From NCBI GenBank assembly GCA_028386065.3, contig JAKUCV010001738.1, positions 231,584-295,583 of the forward strand: DNA of 64,000 nt, in the 5' to 3' direction. The notes below the pieces were generated by a model, which saw nothing but the letters and a program-made list of their open reading frames with translations, had not been told where the DNA came from and searched no databases. Of the stretch, positions 21,963-33,165 are shown one piece after another (the stretch's first letter is position 1; the number at the start of each line of letters is the position of its first letter). This DNA comes from Turnera subulata. Its lineage: Eukaryota; Streptophyta; Magnoliopsida; Malpighiales; Passifloraceae. A program made the translations under genes and the position numbers.

Positions 21963-23660
21963 GGGTTAAGCACCTTTTTGGGCCGCTGAGTTATGCGTTT
22001 GTCCCGTTTGTATACCCGGGAGTTTTTCTGTCCCTTTTGTGTAACCCGAGTTTATAAGTTTGTCCCTTTTCTGTACCTCGGGCAGCCCGAGCGATGACGT
22101 GGCCAGTTGCCCGGGCAGACCTGACACGTGTCACTCTCTCATGGGACCACATCATCAAAAAGTGGGGCCCACCTTACCCAACCGTTTTTTATTTTCCGAA
22201 AAATCAAAAATTCGTTTTCCTATTTTTAAAATCCCTTACCGGCTGGTTGACCCGATTTTATTTCCGGTTTGTACAATACGGTCTGAGTTAGAAAAAAACC
22301 AACCCAAACAATTAAATTCCCGATTTTATTCCCCCATTTCCTATCTTTTTCTTTTTTTTTGTTTTATTTTTTGTCTTTTTTTCCTCTTCTTCCTCCCCAC
22401 TCACCTCTCAACTCTCTTCCTTTCCCCTCCTTCTTTACTCACAAAAACAAATTTGTTTCTTTGTGTTAAAACGAATTCATGAACCCATTGCAGAACCAAT
22501 TAATTGTGTGAGAACAATTAATGGCATGAGCCATGTGAATTTCATGAACCAGTGTGTCTTTTGTGTTGCGTCTCGGTGGGCTGTGGCTCATGGTGGCCGT
22601 TTGTCGCTGTAACAGCTTCGGCCGGTGCAGGTTGATGACTGTGGTCGTCTCCTCCGGCGACTTGTGTTTGTTTTGGGATTGTTTTGCAGGGGGCGGTTTG
22701 TGACGAGGAGCAGTGACGTGAGCTGGGTTATGTGCTCGTGTTCTCGCGTGGCGGCGTGTGTGGTTTTCGTAAACGGGTGCGTGGCCGGTGGGTGGCTGAG
22801 CGACGGTCCATGTTGGCGACCAGAGCCGAGCAGGGGAGGCATCAGTCGTTGCCTCCAGCGGCATCCTCTCCAGATCGCAGCGACGGGCCATGCGGCGGCA
22901 GGATCGGAGCAAGCGGAAGCGGGCCTTGTACTCGCTTCTCCGATCTGGTCGCGCCTAGTGTTTTCTGTCGGTACGGCAGCCTTCGTGGCAGCTGCGCTGG
23001 TAGACACTGCAGCCGTCGTGGCGGCTGTGCTTCGGCAGCGGCGGTGGAGGCTCCAGTGGGAGCATCTACAGGCTGCAGTGTAGATGGAGGAAGAAGAGAG
23101 GAAAAAAAAGAGAGAAAAAAAGACAAAAAAAAGAATAAGAAAGGGGGAATAAAATCGGGAGGAGAAAAAACATTAAAAATTAAAAAAAATAAAAAAATAA
23201 AAATAAAGGGGGGAATAAAATTGGGTGTAACATAAAAGAGAGAAAAAAGGCAAAAAAAGAAAAAAAAAAAGAAAAGGATAGGAAATGTGGGAATAAAATC
23301 GGGAATTTAATTGTTTGGGTTGGTTTTTTTCTAACTCAGACCGTATTGTACAAACCGGAAATAAAATCGGGTCAACCAGCCGGTAAGGGATTTTAAATAC
23401 AGGAAAACGAATTTTTTATTTTTCGGAAAATAAAAATCGGTAGGGTATGGTGGGCCCCACTTTTTTGCTGATGTGGTCCAATGAGAGATTGACACGTGCC
23501 AGGTCTGCCCGGGCAACTGGCCACGTCATCAGTCGGGCTGCCCGAGGTACAGAAAAGGGCCAAAATCCTAAACTCGGGGTACATAAAAGGGACAGGAAAA
23601 CTCGCGGGTATAGAAACGGGACAAACGTGAAACCCGAGGACCCAAAAAGGTGTTTATCCC
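21963..23660. mobile_element. Long-TIR MULE-like element with 10-bp target duplication
   Basis: Terminal inverted repeats of roughly 390 bases (21963-22350 and 23275-23660) begin GGGTTAAGCACCTTTTTGGG and GGGATAAACACCTTTTTGGG. The flanks are TTTTCGCGCC on both sides (21953-21962 and 23661-23670). Long TIRs with a 9-11 bp target duplication indicate a Mutator-like element. No transposase is present. The centre (about 22430-23090) is GC-rich with a possible GT...TTTTGCAG intron (about 22665-22689), so it may be captured host sequence (Pack-MULE type), but I recognise no gene. It sits at the 5' end of the F-box gene and may separate its promoter from its first exon. Confidence 0.85.
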
Positions 23661-23670
23661 TTTTCGCGCC

Positions 23671-24089
23671 GGCGCAGTGTTTTTGTTGTACTTACAAAAA
23701 AATTAATTAGGTTACGGAATCTCTTTGTTGAGTAGTATATATTGCCAAACTCGACTCGAGATCGTTCTCGTTAGAAAAGATCCAAGCTCGAGCTGATTAA
23801 GCTCGGTAATATAAAACTCAACCAAAAATCCCAAACACTAACAAGAATACGAAGGAAAGGAACTATGTTTGTAGGAGAAAAAAAAAAAGAACAAATCGTA
23901 AATGAAGATCCTAGAATTGGACAAGTCTACAATAAAAAAAAAGGATTGGACAAGTCGAGGATGTTGGGTTCGATCATAGTTCACTTGTGGGCTTAGAATT
24001 GGAAAAAAAATGTTCGGCTAATGCGTAAAACTCAACACCCATTTGCTTAGTCCCATACGTGACCAAGATATGAAAAAAGAAGTGGCTTT
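23671..24089. other. Spacer between MULE and copia element
   Basis: Contains a weak copy of the CTCGAG-rich dispersed repeat (23745-23815) and A-runs. GCTTT at 24085-24089 is the left target duplication of the copia element. Confidence 0.5.
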
Positions 24090-24546
24090 TGTTATAAATA
24101 AATTATGTGAATATTTTTGTTATCATCCAATAAAATTTAATTTTATCATACTCAAATTTATCTCTAGTACATATTTTATCTTTCCACCTAACTTTTTTTT
24201 GGATTAATTTCTTTGGCTAATTAACATCTATAATTCTATTTGTCCTAATCTTGATATTATCTTCCTTTACCTAACATCCTTTGATTTTATTATTCAAAAT
24301 TAATCATACTTATTTATTTTTATCCTCCAATTTCTAACTACAAATATCCCCTTCATTCCTTCACATTCTTACACTTACATCCTACTATAAACTCCACTCT
24401 CTTCTCATTTCTATACACATCTCTTCTCAATCTCCGTCCATCTAAGTTTATTATTCTCCTTTTCATATTATTATCAAAGTTGTATTACTATCATTTAGCT
24501 TGTATTATTCCATCAAGAGTGAATTTCATCCTTCAATTTGATTACA
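24090..24546 (+). repeat. 5' LTR of the split copia element
   Basis: 457-bp LTR followed by the leader sequence CATTATCACCACGAGTCTC. It aligns over its whole length with 39885-40385. Confidence 0.85.
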
Positions 24547-24639
24547 CATTATCACCACGAGTCTCTAGACAAATAAGGTACTTATTTCTAAAACTTTTCT
24601 TATTATTACTTTCATCATTTCTATACATGTTACTTATTC

Positions 24640-24840
24640 TATTAATATTGCTAAAAGATTTATCGAGTAAGCATGTGTGTGTGTATATATATATACATAT
24701 TCTTTATTAGTATTCTACTAATTTTGCTGAAAGATGTATATAGTAAGCGTATATATATTACATGTTCTATATTATTATTCTACCAATATTGCTGAAAGAT
24801 TTATCGAGTAAGTATAAATATATTACATATTCTATATCAT
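24640..24840. repeat. Tandem repeat in copia leader
   Basis: Three imperfect units contain TTGCTGAAAGATTTATCGAGTAAG followed by TATA-rich spacer and TATTCTTTATTA or TATTCTATATTA. They lie in the untranslated leader of the copia element. Confidence 0.7.
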
Positions 24841-24872
24841 TATTGTTCCACTGCTCTTTATATTTATTTTAT

Positions 24873-26449
24873 TGTGAGAACCAGACCCAAAACTAATTGA
24901 GCCTTCTCACCTATTCCTATCACCTTCTTCCTCGGGTCAATCACATGTCATTGGAGTTGCCACCCAAATTTTATCAAGGACACAACTTGGGAAAAACCTT
25001 TAAATGACTCCTTTAGGAAACCGGTCATGGCGAACCAAAGACATGGGATCGGGGGTTCGTCTTAGATGAGAAGGTTTTAGGCACCCATCCATGTTGGGTC
25101 GAAACCTTGTGCAATTGAAGAGTACAAGTGTGCCTTGTGCAGGTGTGCAAGTGTGGAAAATAAAAGAGAAGGGGAGAAGAAGAAGATTTGGCTTGCATCC
25201 CGTTATGAAACCGAGACTACCTACGTACCCTAGTGACCGGGGTCAAAGCCATGTAGTTCTAAACATGGCACTAAGTCACCAGTTACATCATCAAAAGCAT
25301 CAACATATAATCAGACAGAGTCAAACAAAAAGGGATTAGTGTTACCTCTTGTAGCCCTCCTCTAGCTCCTTGAATTGGGTTGTGTTCTACACCCACCTTC
25401 TTGCCACTTCTAAGCTCAATGATTGATCCTCTTCTTGATTCCTCCTTGCTGGACTACTGCTGATGTCTCCCAAGAAATTCTACCAGAGTTTCTGCCTATA
25501 AAAGATTTCTAGGCTTAGAGAGGTAGAGTTTCTCCAAGCACTCAAGCTTATGGGTGTGTATATGAAAAATAATGTGTATGTCCTTTGAAATGTGTGGGAG
25601 GGGTCCTATTTATAGTGTTTTGGGAAGCCGAGGGGCGTGGAACTACTTAATGGTGAAGATTATGCCCGAAAATCTGGTCCAAAACCACGTAGGATCGAAT
25701 TAGAAATAAAAATCGGGAAAATCGGAGATTTTAGGCCCTGATGACCGCCATGGCCGGCGGTCATCCAGCCGGTCATGTGTGGATGTCCGCCGGCACCCGA
25801 CGGTCGTCGCGAGAGGACCGCCGGTCACCCCGCGTGTCACCCGTTCTTTCCTTTTTTGAACCTCAACCCCCTAATTCAGCTCTGATTTGATCCTACCGCG
25901 TAATCAACCCAGAATCACTCCATAACTTGATTATTACTCCTCTAAATCATTCCATAACTGATTGATTACACATTAACACCCATTTTGAGCAAAATCATAC
26001 AAAAAACACAAATCTAATCACGAGATGATTTAACTCTGATTTTTTACGAAAATCAGAGCTAAAATTAACCTTCAAGAAATGTGTTAATGGGCTTATTAAA
26101 CTTTGGGGACTTCTCATTTCATTAACCTTGGGCCTCTAACTTTATCCCTAACCCAAAAATAAATCTTCTCATCTTAATTGGATTGAAACTAAGAAAGCCC
26201 AAATAATGAAATAAAACATATTTTAGTTTAATAAACCTTAATATATATTTTATCCTAAGATTAAATCATCTCATTAATCCTAGAATTCGAACACATATAG
26301 GTTTAAATTACTAAAATACATTAATTCTACTAAATTAAATTTTTACTATGCCTTAACCTAAGATCAAATCTTCTCATTAATCCTAAGTTTATACATGTTC
26401 GAAATCCAATTTTAGTAGAAAATACATGGTTCAAATTTGGGTGTTCACA
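24873..26449 (-). repeat. 3' LTR of the Tat-like element (left copy)
   Basis: 1577 bp, aligned end to end with 33166-34729 and clearly similar, which suggests moderately recent insertion. It contains a perfect 10-bp hairpin GATGACCGCC/GGCGGTCATC (25740-25765) that is eroded in the other LTR. Confidence 0.85.
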
Positions 26450-26461
26450 GATGCCCCTCGT
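26450..26461 (-). promoter_or_regulatory. Polypurine tract of the Tat-like element
   Basis: On the minus strand CGAGGGGCATC lies directly before the TGTGAAC start of the 3' LTR, the expected place for plus-strand priming. This fixes the element's orientation. Confidence 0.6.
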
Positions 26462-26567
26462 TGATGAGTCCTTAGTGACTAAGGACGAAACAACGTAAGA
26501 AAGGAACAACCAAATTTGAATGATAGATGTGTGGTATGTGCGAACGGTTGGAGCATCCCATGCTTTG

Positions 26568-26892
26568 CTTTGGGAATCATCTCATCCCGAAGGTTTTGAG
26601 GGATTGGCCCTCAGTTTATGGGAATCATCTCATCCCAGATTTATGGTTCTCGGGAATCATCTCATCCCGAAGCGATAGAATCATCTCATCTATCGGGTTG
26701 TTGGCAAAGAATCATCTCGTCTTTGTCAACTAGGTTTTGATTTGGGAATCTTCTCATCCCAAGTTATGATTTTCGGGAACCATCTTATCTCGAGGCGATA
26801 GAATCATCTCATCTATCGAGTTGTTAGCAAAGAATCATCTCATCTTTGTCAACTGGATACTCAACATTTTAGTTGGGAATCATCTCATCTCA
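26568..26892. repeat. Array of ten hairpins with a shared 11-base loop
   Basis: Ten hairpins share the loop AATCATCTCAT or a 1-2 base variant. Stems: CTTTGGG/CCCGAAG (loop 26575-26585), TGGG/CCCA (26623-26633), TCGGG/CCCGA (26655-26665), CGATAG/CTATCG (26679-26689), GTTGGCAAAG/CTTTGTCAAC (26710-26720), TTGGG/CCCAA (26747-26757), TCGGG/CTCGA (26778-26788), CGATAG/CTATCG (26802-26812), a variant of the GTTGGCAAAG stem (26833-26843), and TGGG/CTCA (26878-26888). The stems differ in sequence and length yet stay complementary, with G.T wobbles. The array lies between the polypurine tract and the antisense gene. Its function is unknown. Confidence 0.9.
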
Positions 26893-27680
26893 TGGTTTTC
26901 GAGAACTGGGTTCCCAGCTTCTGGCTCGTATGTCTCAAGGTCGGCTCTTCTCAAGGTTTACAAGGGCTGGGCTCTTGGCTTTCAACTGTTTTCTCTCATG
27001 TTTGGATTCACTCATGGTTGGGTCATCTGTGTTTGTTCCTCTCCGATTTCCCTCATGTTTGGGTCTACTCTCATCTGATTTCTCTCATGTCTGGATTTTC
27101 TTATGTCTGGATTCTCTCTCATGACTTGGTTTTGCAAGGACCGGGTCTTTGGCTTTGGCTGGATTCTCTCATCTCTCTTTTGACTGGGGTTCTCATCTCT
27201 TGGTGAAGGATAAGAGCTGTCATCTCATGGTCTGGTCGCCTCGCTTTTGGGTATCCCAGGTTCTCAGGTTTGGGTTGGATGTGTCTGGGATCATCTTTGG
27301 TGTTTCTGGTTCCCTCCTAATCTCACAGGTTTTGAGAAAGGTACTGACTCACAGCCAGGTTGTTTGGATCCCATGCCCCTTATGTCAATGAACTGGGTTT
27401 GAAGGTAATGGGTTTGTTGTGCCCCTTGAGACATACAAACCAAAAGTGGGGTATGATGCCCCCAGCATCTTGCCATGGTTTTGGAGATGGGGTTTAGTGT
27501 GTCCCAGTTCTATCGGTTATCTTCGGGTGTTTCAACCTGACTCAAATGAGGGATGGACTTATCGTGCCCTTGAGAATCGAGAGTGGGGGTGACTTGCCCC
27601 TAACATCCATTAAGGCCTGATAAGTTACACACGCATGACATTATTCACATACAAAATATTTATTATTGCAAATACGAGTA
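26893..27680. repeat. Degenerate CTCATG/TCTGGATT-rich repeats
   Basis: Repeated words such as TCTCATGTCTGGATT and TTCTCATCTC continue from the hairpin array, with further small palindromes such as CTGGG-TT-CCCAG (near 26915). No coding function is seen. Confidence 0.6.
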
Positions 27681-27824
27681 AAAGTCAACAGATGCCCCTT
27701 ATCTCAGTGAACAGTTTGATCCCAATAAACGGGAATAACTTTTTTTCTCTTTTTTTTTTTTATTTTCTCCCCCTACCCTTCTTCCCTCCCTCCAATTTTC
27801 CTTGATTTTTTTTGGAATTTTCTA

Positions 27825-27950
27825 GGTGGTCATCGACCGGGCGGTCATGTGGGTGGATGACCGCTGCCGTCCGGTGGTCTTGCATGGATGACCGCCGACA
27901 GTGGCGATCTTCACGACATGACCGCCGGAAGTGGCGGTTATGAATCCCTG
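27825..27950. repeat. GATGACCGCC-type GC-rich palindromes
   Basis: Several units pair GATGACCGCC or CATGACCGCC with GGCGGTTATG or GGCGATCTTC across 6-base loops. The same unit occurs in both LTRs of the element. Confidence 0.7.
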
Positions 27951-28091
27951 AAATTTCTTTTTCGGTCTTTGGACTTGGGCTTTAGGGTTTTCACGAACTC
28001 CACCGACCCAAAAACAGTATAAATAAACCCCTGAATACCCAGAGACCCCCATAATTCATCACAACATATCTCAAACACACCTAGGGAAACC

Positions 28092-29384
28092 ATGAGTGAG
28101 GATTTCCATGCTAAGGTGCTTAAGTGGATGGCGAGTGTTCCCCTTGTATGTCGTATGGATTTTGCACTACTGGGCTTGTCTAGATTGTTCAAGCTTCGTG
28201 GTGTGATGATAGAAGAGAGTCTGATTCGTGTTGCTGCTAAATTCTGGGATAAAAGTCGCCGTGTATTCCGCTTCGGCCAGGACAAAATAGAGTTGTGTCC
28301 CACTAATGATGAGTTCAACACCTTCTTGAATGCTAAATTCATAAAGGGTGTTGCCATGGTTTCCCATGGTGATGTTGTCTTGAAAGAAGTTAGCATATTC
28401 CTCTTTCTAGCAGAAGGTCAGGTCAACTCCTTCCTGAATCAAAACAATCATCTAGAGCTAACGAAGATCATTGACTGATACTTCTTAGGCAGCTCAAAAC
28501 AACACCCCAGGTAGGAAGACTTCAATTAGAGGGAGGAGCATAATCATGCCCTTGCTCTTGTGATGACACATGAGTTCTTACTAGTAGGACCTTTTGGTGT
28601 TTGTCCCCTGCCAATTGGTGCGTTAGTAGCCTGACTTACGATGAAAAGACTCTTGTTCCTATCATATTGGGTGAGACCCTCAATTGCTTGGATATGGCCC
28701 CCATGATCGGTTTCCCTCTTCTACTTCAGGTATGTGTTTATTCCCCCTGTCTCTCCATCGTCACTTTCATTGTGTTGACCCTTTCCTCTCTCACAGATGT
28801 GGCTGTGTGAACACCTCACATTGATTGAACGACCTCGGGTTGATCCCACAAACTTTTTTCGTCGTGGTTATTTAGTCTCCTTCAACACTATCTGAAACTG
28901 GGTCATCTATGTGAAGGACCTCAAAGCTAAACAAATCACCTGGTTCTGTCGGTGGCTTGGGATGCAAGAGGTAGTCATCCGTACCCTGTGCAATAATTGG
29001 GTCACCCTCCCAGGTGTAGAAAGATCTACATACTATCGTCCGAACAGGGTTCTATGGCAGTTTGGCTTAGAACATGCAGTTCCATCTAATATTCCAATTC
29101 TGGTGACAGGGCCTATGAAGGTTGTTGTCTTGAAAGCTATCAGGGGAAGTTTGGCTTTGCCTTTAAAGGAACCAACTACCAGCCACTTTGAGATTAATCC
29201 CTCCATGTCATACTTAGAATGGTTGAAGAGAGATGTGGCTGCTTCAGAGAGATCTTTGCGTCTTTCAAAGGAGGTGTTTCTGGAAGGACCTGTGCCTCTG
29301 GGATTTGAGTCTCCTGAACGTTCTATCGAAAAGGGCAAAGATGAGGAGGGCGAGTCGAGTCGGAAGAAACACAAGAAGAATTGA
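28092..29384 (+). pseudogene. Plant mobile domain (PMD) gene carried antisense in the Tat-like element
   Basis: The plus-strand translation resembles the plant mobile domain (MAIN/MAIL-like, 'aminotransferase-like'). It starts MSEDFHAKVLKWMASVP, then RMDFALLGLSRLFKLRG, EESLIRVAAKFWD and FRFGQDKIELCPT. A GT-AG intron (28730-28796; donor CAG^GTATGT, acceptor CTCACAG) separates GFPLLLQ from MWLCEHLTLIERPRVDP. The last part (28911-29384) ends in a Lys/Glu-rich tail. Stops near 28476 and before 28911 break the frame, so it is a pseudogene. It runs opposite to gag-pro. Extra antisense ORFs, some related to PMD, are known in Tat-clade retrotransposons. Its role there is not established. Confidence 0.7.
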
Positions 29385-30164
29385 GTCCCATCTTAGCAAT
29401 TATCTCTTTACATTCATAATGCATGCGAATAAATGAGTGAATAAAATTCCCCTTTATCTGTTTTGTTAATCTCTAGACTACTACTTAATAAATGGAACCG
29501 GGCCCGGTTCGGGCTTCTTATGTATTCATGGCTTGTCAACAATTTTTTTTTTCTTTTCTTCTTTTATTTTGTTTTGAGTAAGCTCATGAAATCAGGTTCA
29601 CGTAGTTCTTTTTACATGTGCTTGGTTAGTCCCAAAAATTCCCTGTCCTCAGGTCTTCTCCATGCGTCTTGTAACTTGACTTCATTTCCTTAGGCCGCTT
29701 ATCGTAAGACTTCAAAAAAAAATTTCGGTTAAAACCTTTTTTCTTTTTTTTTCTTTTTTTTTTGATTCGCCTTCCCTTCTAGGCTGCGTAATTTCGCGAC
29801 GGAGGAAGCCTGACGTTCTCCATTGGATTAGGTCTTGAAATTTTTTGGGAGTTTAGTTGATATTGTCACTCTCATTAGTATTAGTCCTAGGATCACTTTT
29901 CACAGATTTTTAGGGAATCTTGTTTAGCTCATCATACTCACACATATTATGCATGCATTAAGAAATTACCAAGATGACCATATATGAAAGAAAGAGTGTC
30001 TTTATTTATTGGAAAAACAACATAACAACGACTCGCCTATTCGCTTCTTTTAGACTAAATCCCCAGACTTTTCAACTAGGCAGCCCATGTGGACTATTCG
30101 TCCATCTCTTCAAATAGCCTCATCCCCCTCAAAGAGATACTTGCAACCAAAGTCTTCATCTTCT
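29385..30164. other. Non-coding interior of the Tat-like element (pol deleted)
   Basis: Between the protease remnant and the PMD gene only low-complexity T-rich sequence and unrecognised spacer are present. In an autonomous Tat element pol would lie here. Confidence 0.6.
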
Positions 30165-32663
30165 TCACCTCTTTCTTCTTCTTCCGGATCTTCCACTTCT
30201 TCTGGATAGCAATCGAAAAATCACTCGAACCCTGGCTTCTTGATCTTTGTGATGTTGCATACCCATGGTTCGGAGAATCCACAAGAGGGGAAGTCCTCTC
30301 CTTCTTTTATGGAATAGCCATTCAGTGTCTTGAAAGTAGGGATTCATGGGGAAGTCCCAATCTCGCTTCTTCTTCCAAGCTAGTGCCCTTGCATGGTCCT
30401 TCTCTTTTTTCCTCTCTAGATCCATTAGGGTAGGAGTGTATCCCAGACCGAAGGGTGGTATGGCTTTTGAAACTTGAGTGATTTCCAATATCCCTTGTTG
30501 TCTCTTCCCTAACCCTACGATCCAAAAGTACTTCTTCTTCTCCATGATCCCTATAATTGATGTATTGCGAAATGGATTGTAATAAGGAGGTCTACTGACA
30601 AGCTTATCTGTTGAGATGGTACCGACAGATTCGAAAACAAAGCCTGATAGTGTCACCTCCCCATCCCCTTCAATCCCAAACACTAGCTTGAAGTTCTTCT
30701 AAGCTGCTTCCCCCTTGATTGTGACTGTCCCTTCTTGATAGGGAAGACGTAGCATTTGATGCAAAGTGGAAGCTATAGCCCGAGCTTGGTGTAACCATGG
30801 CCTCCCGAGAAGTAGGTTGAAGCTAGAGGCGACATGTAGTACTTGGAATTCCACTGTGAAACATGCAGGCCCAATGACTACTTTCAATTTTATCATCCCC
30901 AAGACTTCCCTTCGAGCATTATCATATGCTCTCACCATCGTTCGAGAGGGCAAGAAATTTGTAGTCCCAAACCCCAACAAGCTAAAGGACATACATTCAG
31001 TGTCGATCCGTTGTCTATCAGTACCAAAGGTACTTGGTTATCTTTGACTTGGATGGTGATGTATAATGCCTCAACATGAATTCCCCTGTCCGAGCGCAAG
31101 TCCTTATCAAAGAAGGAGAATTGATTATCAGTTTCCATCGAAGCTATCATGTTAGCTAGTGTCTCAAGCACAGTGCCAATAGGGACATGGGCTTTGCTCA
31201 AGGTTTGGAGCACCTTTTCTCTGTGTGGACAAGAGGACATCAGCAAGCCCCAAATTGAGATATTAGCCTGATTCTTCTTCAGTTGCTTAACCACCATATC
31301 TTCTTCAAGGTCCGTTGTTTCTTCAGGTTCATCTAAACGAAGAGGAGTTTTCCTTACTACCCTTCTGGATCGGGTGATAACGCCAACTTCTTTATCTGAA
31401 TCCACATATCCACTGAGGTCGAGCACAAAGCATTCGTGTTCAGGTACGGGCTCTACCTCTACCATATCAATCTCTTCGTGCAAGGGTAATGGGTTCAACT
31501 TGGTGTTTGGCCTCTTGGGTAAGATTATCTCATTCCTTTCTATCATATCCTGGATTTCATGGCAGAGTCGGGAGCAATTATCAGTAATATGCCCAGCCAT
31601 CTGATGGAATTCACAAAACTTGTTGGGGTCTCCCCTGAGAGGTAAGTCGGGCCTTGGGTCTAAAGGATGTAACAGGCCCTTCTCCAAACATTTCTTAAGC
31701 ATCTTCCCCAAAGACATAGGGAGAGGGGCGAAATCCTTGGGCTTTGATCCAATGGCGCCTGGACAGCAACATGATTCACCTCAACAGACCTCTTTCTTTG
31801 AGCTACATTAAAACTTCTCTTAGATGTAGGGACATCTGCAGAGGCCTTGATTTTCCCGGAGCTGATAGCATCCTCCAATTGTATCCCAGCCCCAATAAGT
31901 GCTTTCAAGTTAGCATAGTAGTTTCCAACCATGCAATCATAGTAGGCTTGTTGGAGGTTCTTGATCACCATCTGCACTTGGTCCTCTTTAGTGGGTCTAT
32001 TCACCATCAATGATGCCTTGCCGCGCCATCTCGAGATATAGCAGAGAAATTTTCCTGGGCCTCTTGTTTGGTTGTCTCAAGATCCCTCTTGGTTACATCC
32101 ACTTCGGTGTTACAACTTTACTGATTTACGAACTCCTTACAGATGTCATCCCATTTGCTCACCTTACTTTCATCCAAGGTCATGAACCACTTCAAGGCTG
32201 CTCCCGATAAAGTCCTTTGGAATAGTTGAACCATCAATTCTGATCCTATCCCCATGGGCTACAGCATCCTCATATAGATCTTCAGATGGATTGTAGGGCA
32301 TCCCGTTCGATTGAACTTATGAATGTCGAGCATTTTGAATTTTTCAGGCAGCCAGGCTCCGGGGAATATGGACAAGCGATCCAAGTTCCAGTCATCTTCC
32401 TTCCTCTTCATGGTCTTCAATAGCTCTTCCACCCTTTTAAGTCTCTCCTCTTCTCCCTTGGAATCTTGCGTCACTGAGTCGTCGTCCTGGATGACCACCA
32501 CCTTACTCTCAAGGCCTGGCTTTGAAACTTGTCCCCCATCACTCCCAAGGGACACCATCTTCCCTTTCTGTAGAGCCAGCAGTGCATCTCTAACCCTCGG
32601 ATCTTTCAACAGGTCCATGGATCCCTCAGCCACATTTGCCTTAACATTGTTGTCCTTACTCAT
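30165..32663 (-). pseudogene. Gag-protease region of the Tat-like element
   Basis: gag starts at ATG 32663 (MSKDNNVKANVAEGSM). It has a Lys/Glu-rich segment, the retrotransposon-gag core (FKMLDIHKFNRTGCPTIHLK, 32350-32270), then after frame changes VNRPTKEDQVQMVIKNLQ (32005-31950). A Cys/His segment NKFCEFHQMAGHITDNC follows (31622-31572) and resembles the Tat gag knuckle. The Tat-type junction ISIWGLLMSS with HREKVLQTLSKAHVP leads to a protease region with ALYITIQVK, LIDNGSTLNVCPL (30990-31060, an active-site variant D-N-G). The frame is broken at several places (near 32260, 32010, 30930). It ends about 30165 in a Lys/Arg-rich stretch. Confidence 0.75.
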
Positions 32664-33146
32664 TTTTCCCTAGCAGTCGAAGTACGGGGATAAAAAACTT
32701 GGTATCCCACAGGCTTCCCAGCATATACTATCTCATTGGGTTTAGGGTGCGCAAGAATAAGGGGCAAACTATTCACATTTACTTGAACTCACAACAATAA
32801 ATCATGCAAATGCACGTACCACTTATTGATTTATAATACATGAGATACTCAGGGTATGCAGCTGGTTGGGGGCCAAAAGATTGCTGATAGAGAATAGGTT
32901 GACCTACTCACGTGTGATAATGGATAAACCGTGAGGTCCAAGGCCCATTAATCCCCATCATTGCTAAGCAGCAAGAAACGGGTTCACTCAAGCCGCCATC
33001 GCTTAAAGAGAGCATTGTGGTGGACTTGGATTCCCTCGCCCTCTTATGGTAGAAGTTTCACATCATAAGTGCAAGGCACTTATGATGAAAAGTAAAAAGA
33101 CACACAAAACTCAACGATTGCACAAGGTTTCTTGAACCCACTACTT

Positions 33147-33165
33147 CCTCAGTGGAGTCGCCAAC
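33147..33165 (-). promoter_or_regulatory. Primer-binding site region of the Tat-like element
   Basis: On the minus strand GTTGGCGACTCCACTGAGG directly follows the LTR end CCTCACA. This TGGCGACTC-type sequence is the usual post-LTR sequence in many Tat/RIRE2-like elements. Confidence 0.6.

Noticed and set aside
22060..23235. Several ORFs inside the MULE-like element
   Set aside because: Different frames overlap and no domain is recognised. They are composition-driven or captured fragments, not proven genes.
26568..26892. CRISPR-like array
   Set aside because: The units are hairpins with variable stems in a plant retrotransposon, with no uniform repeat, no spacers of even length and no cas genes.
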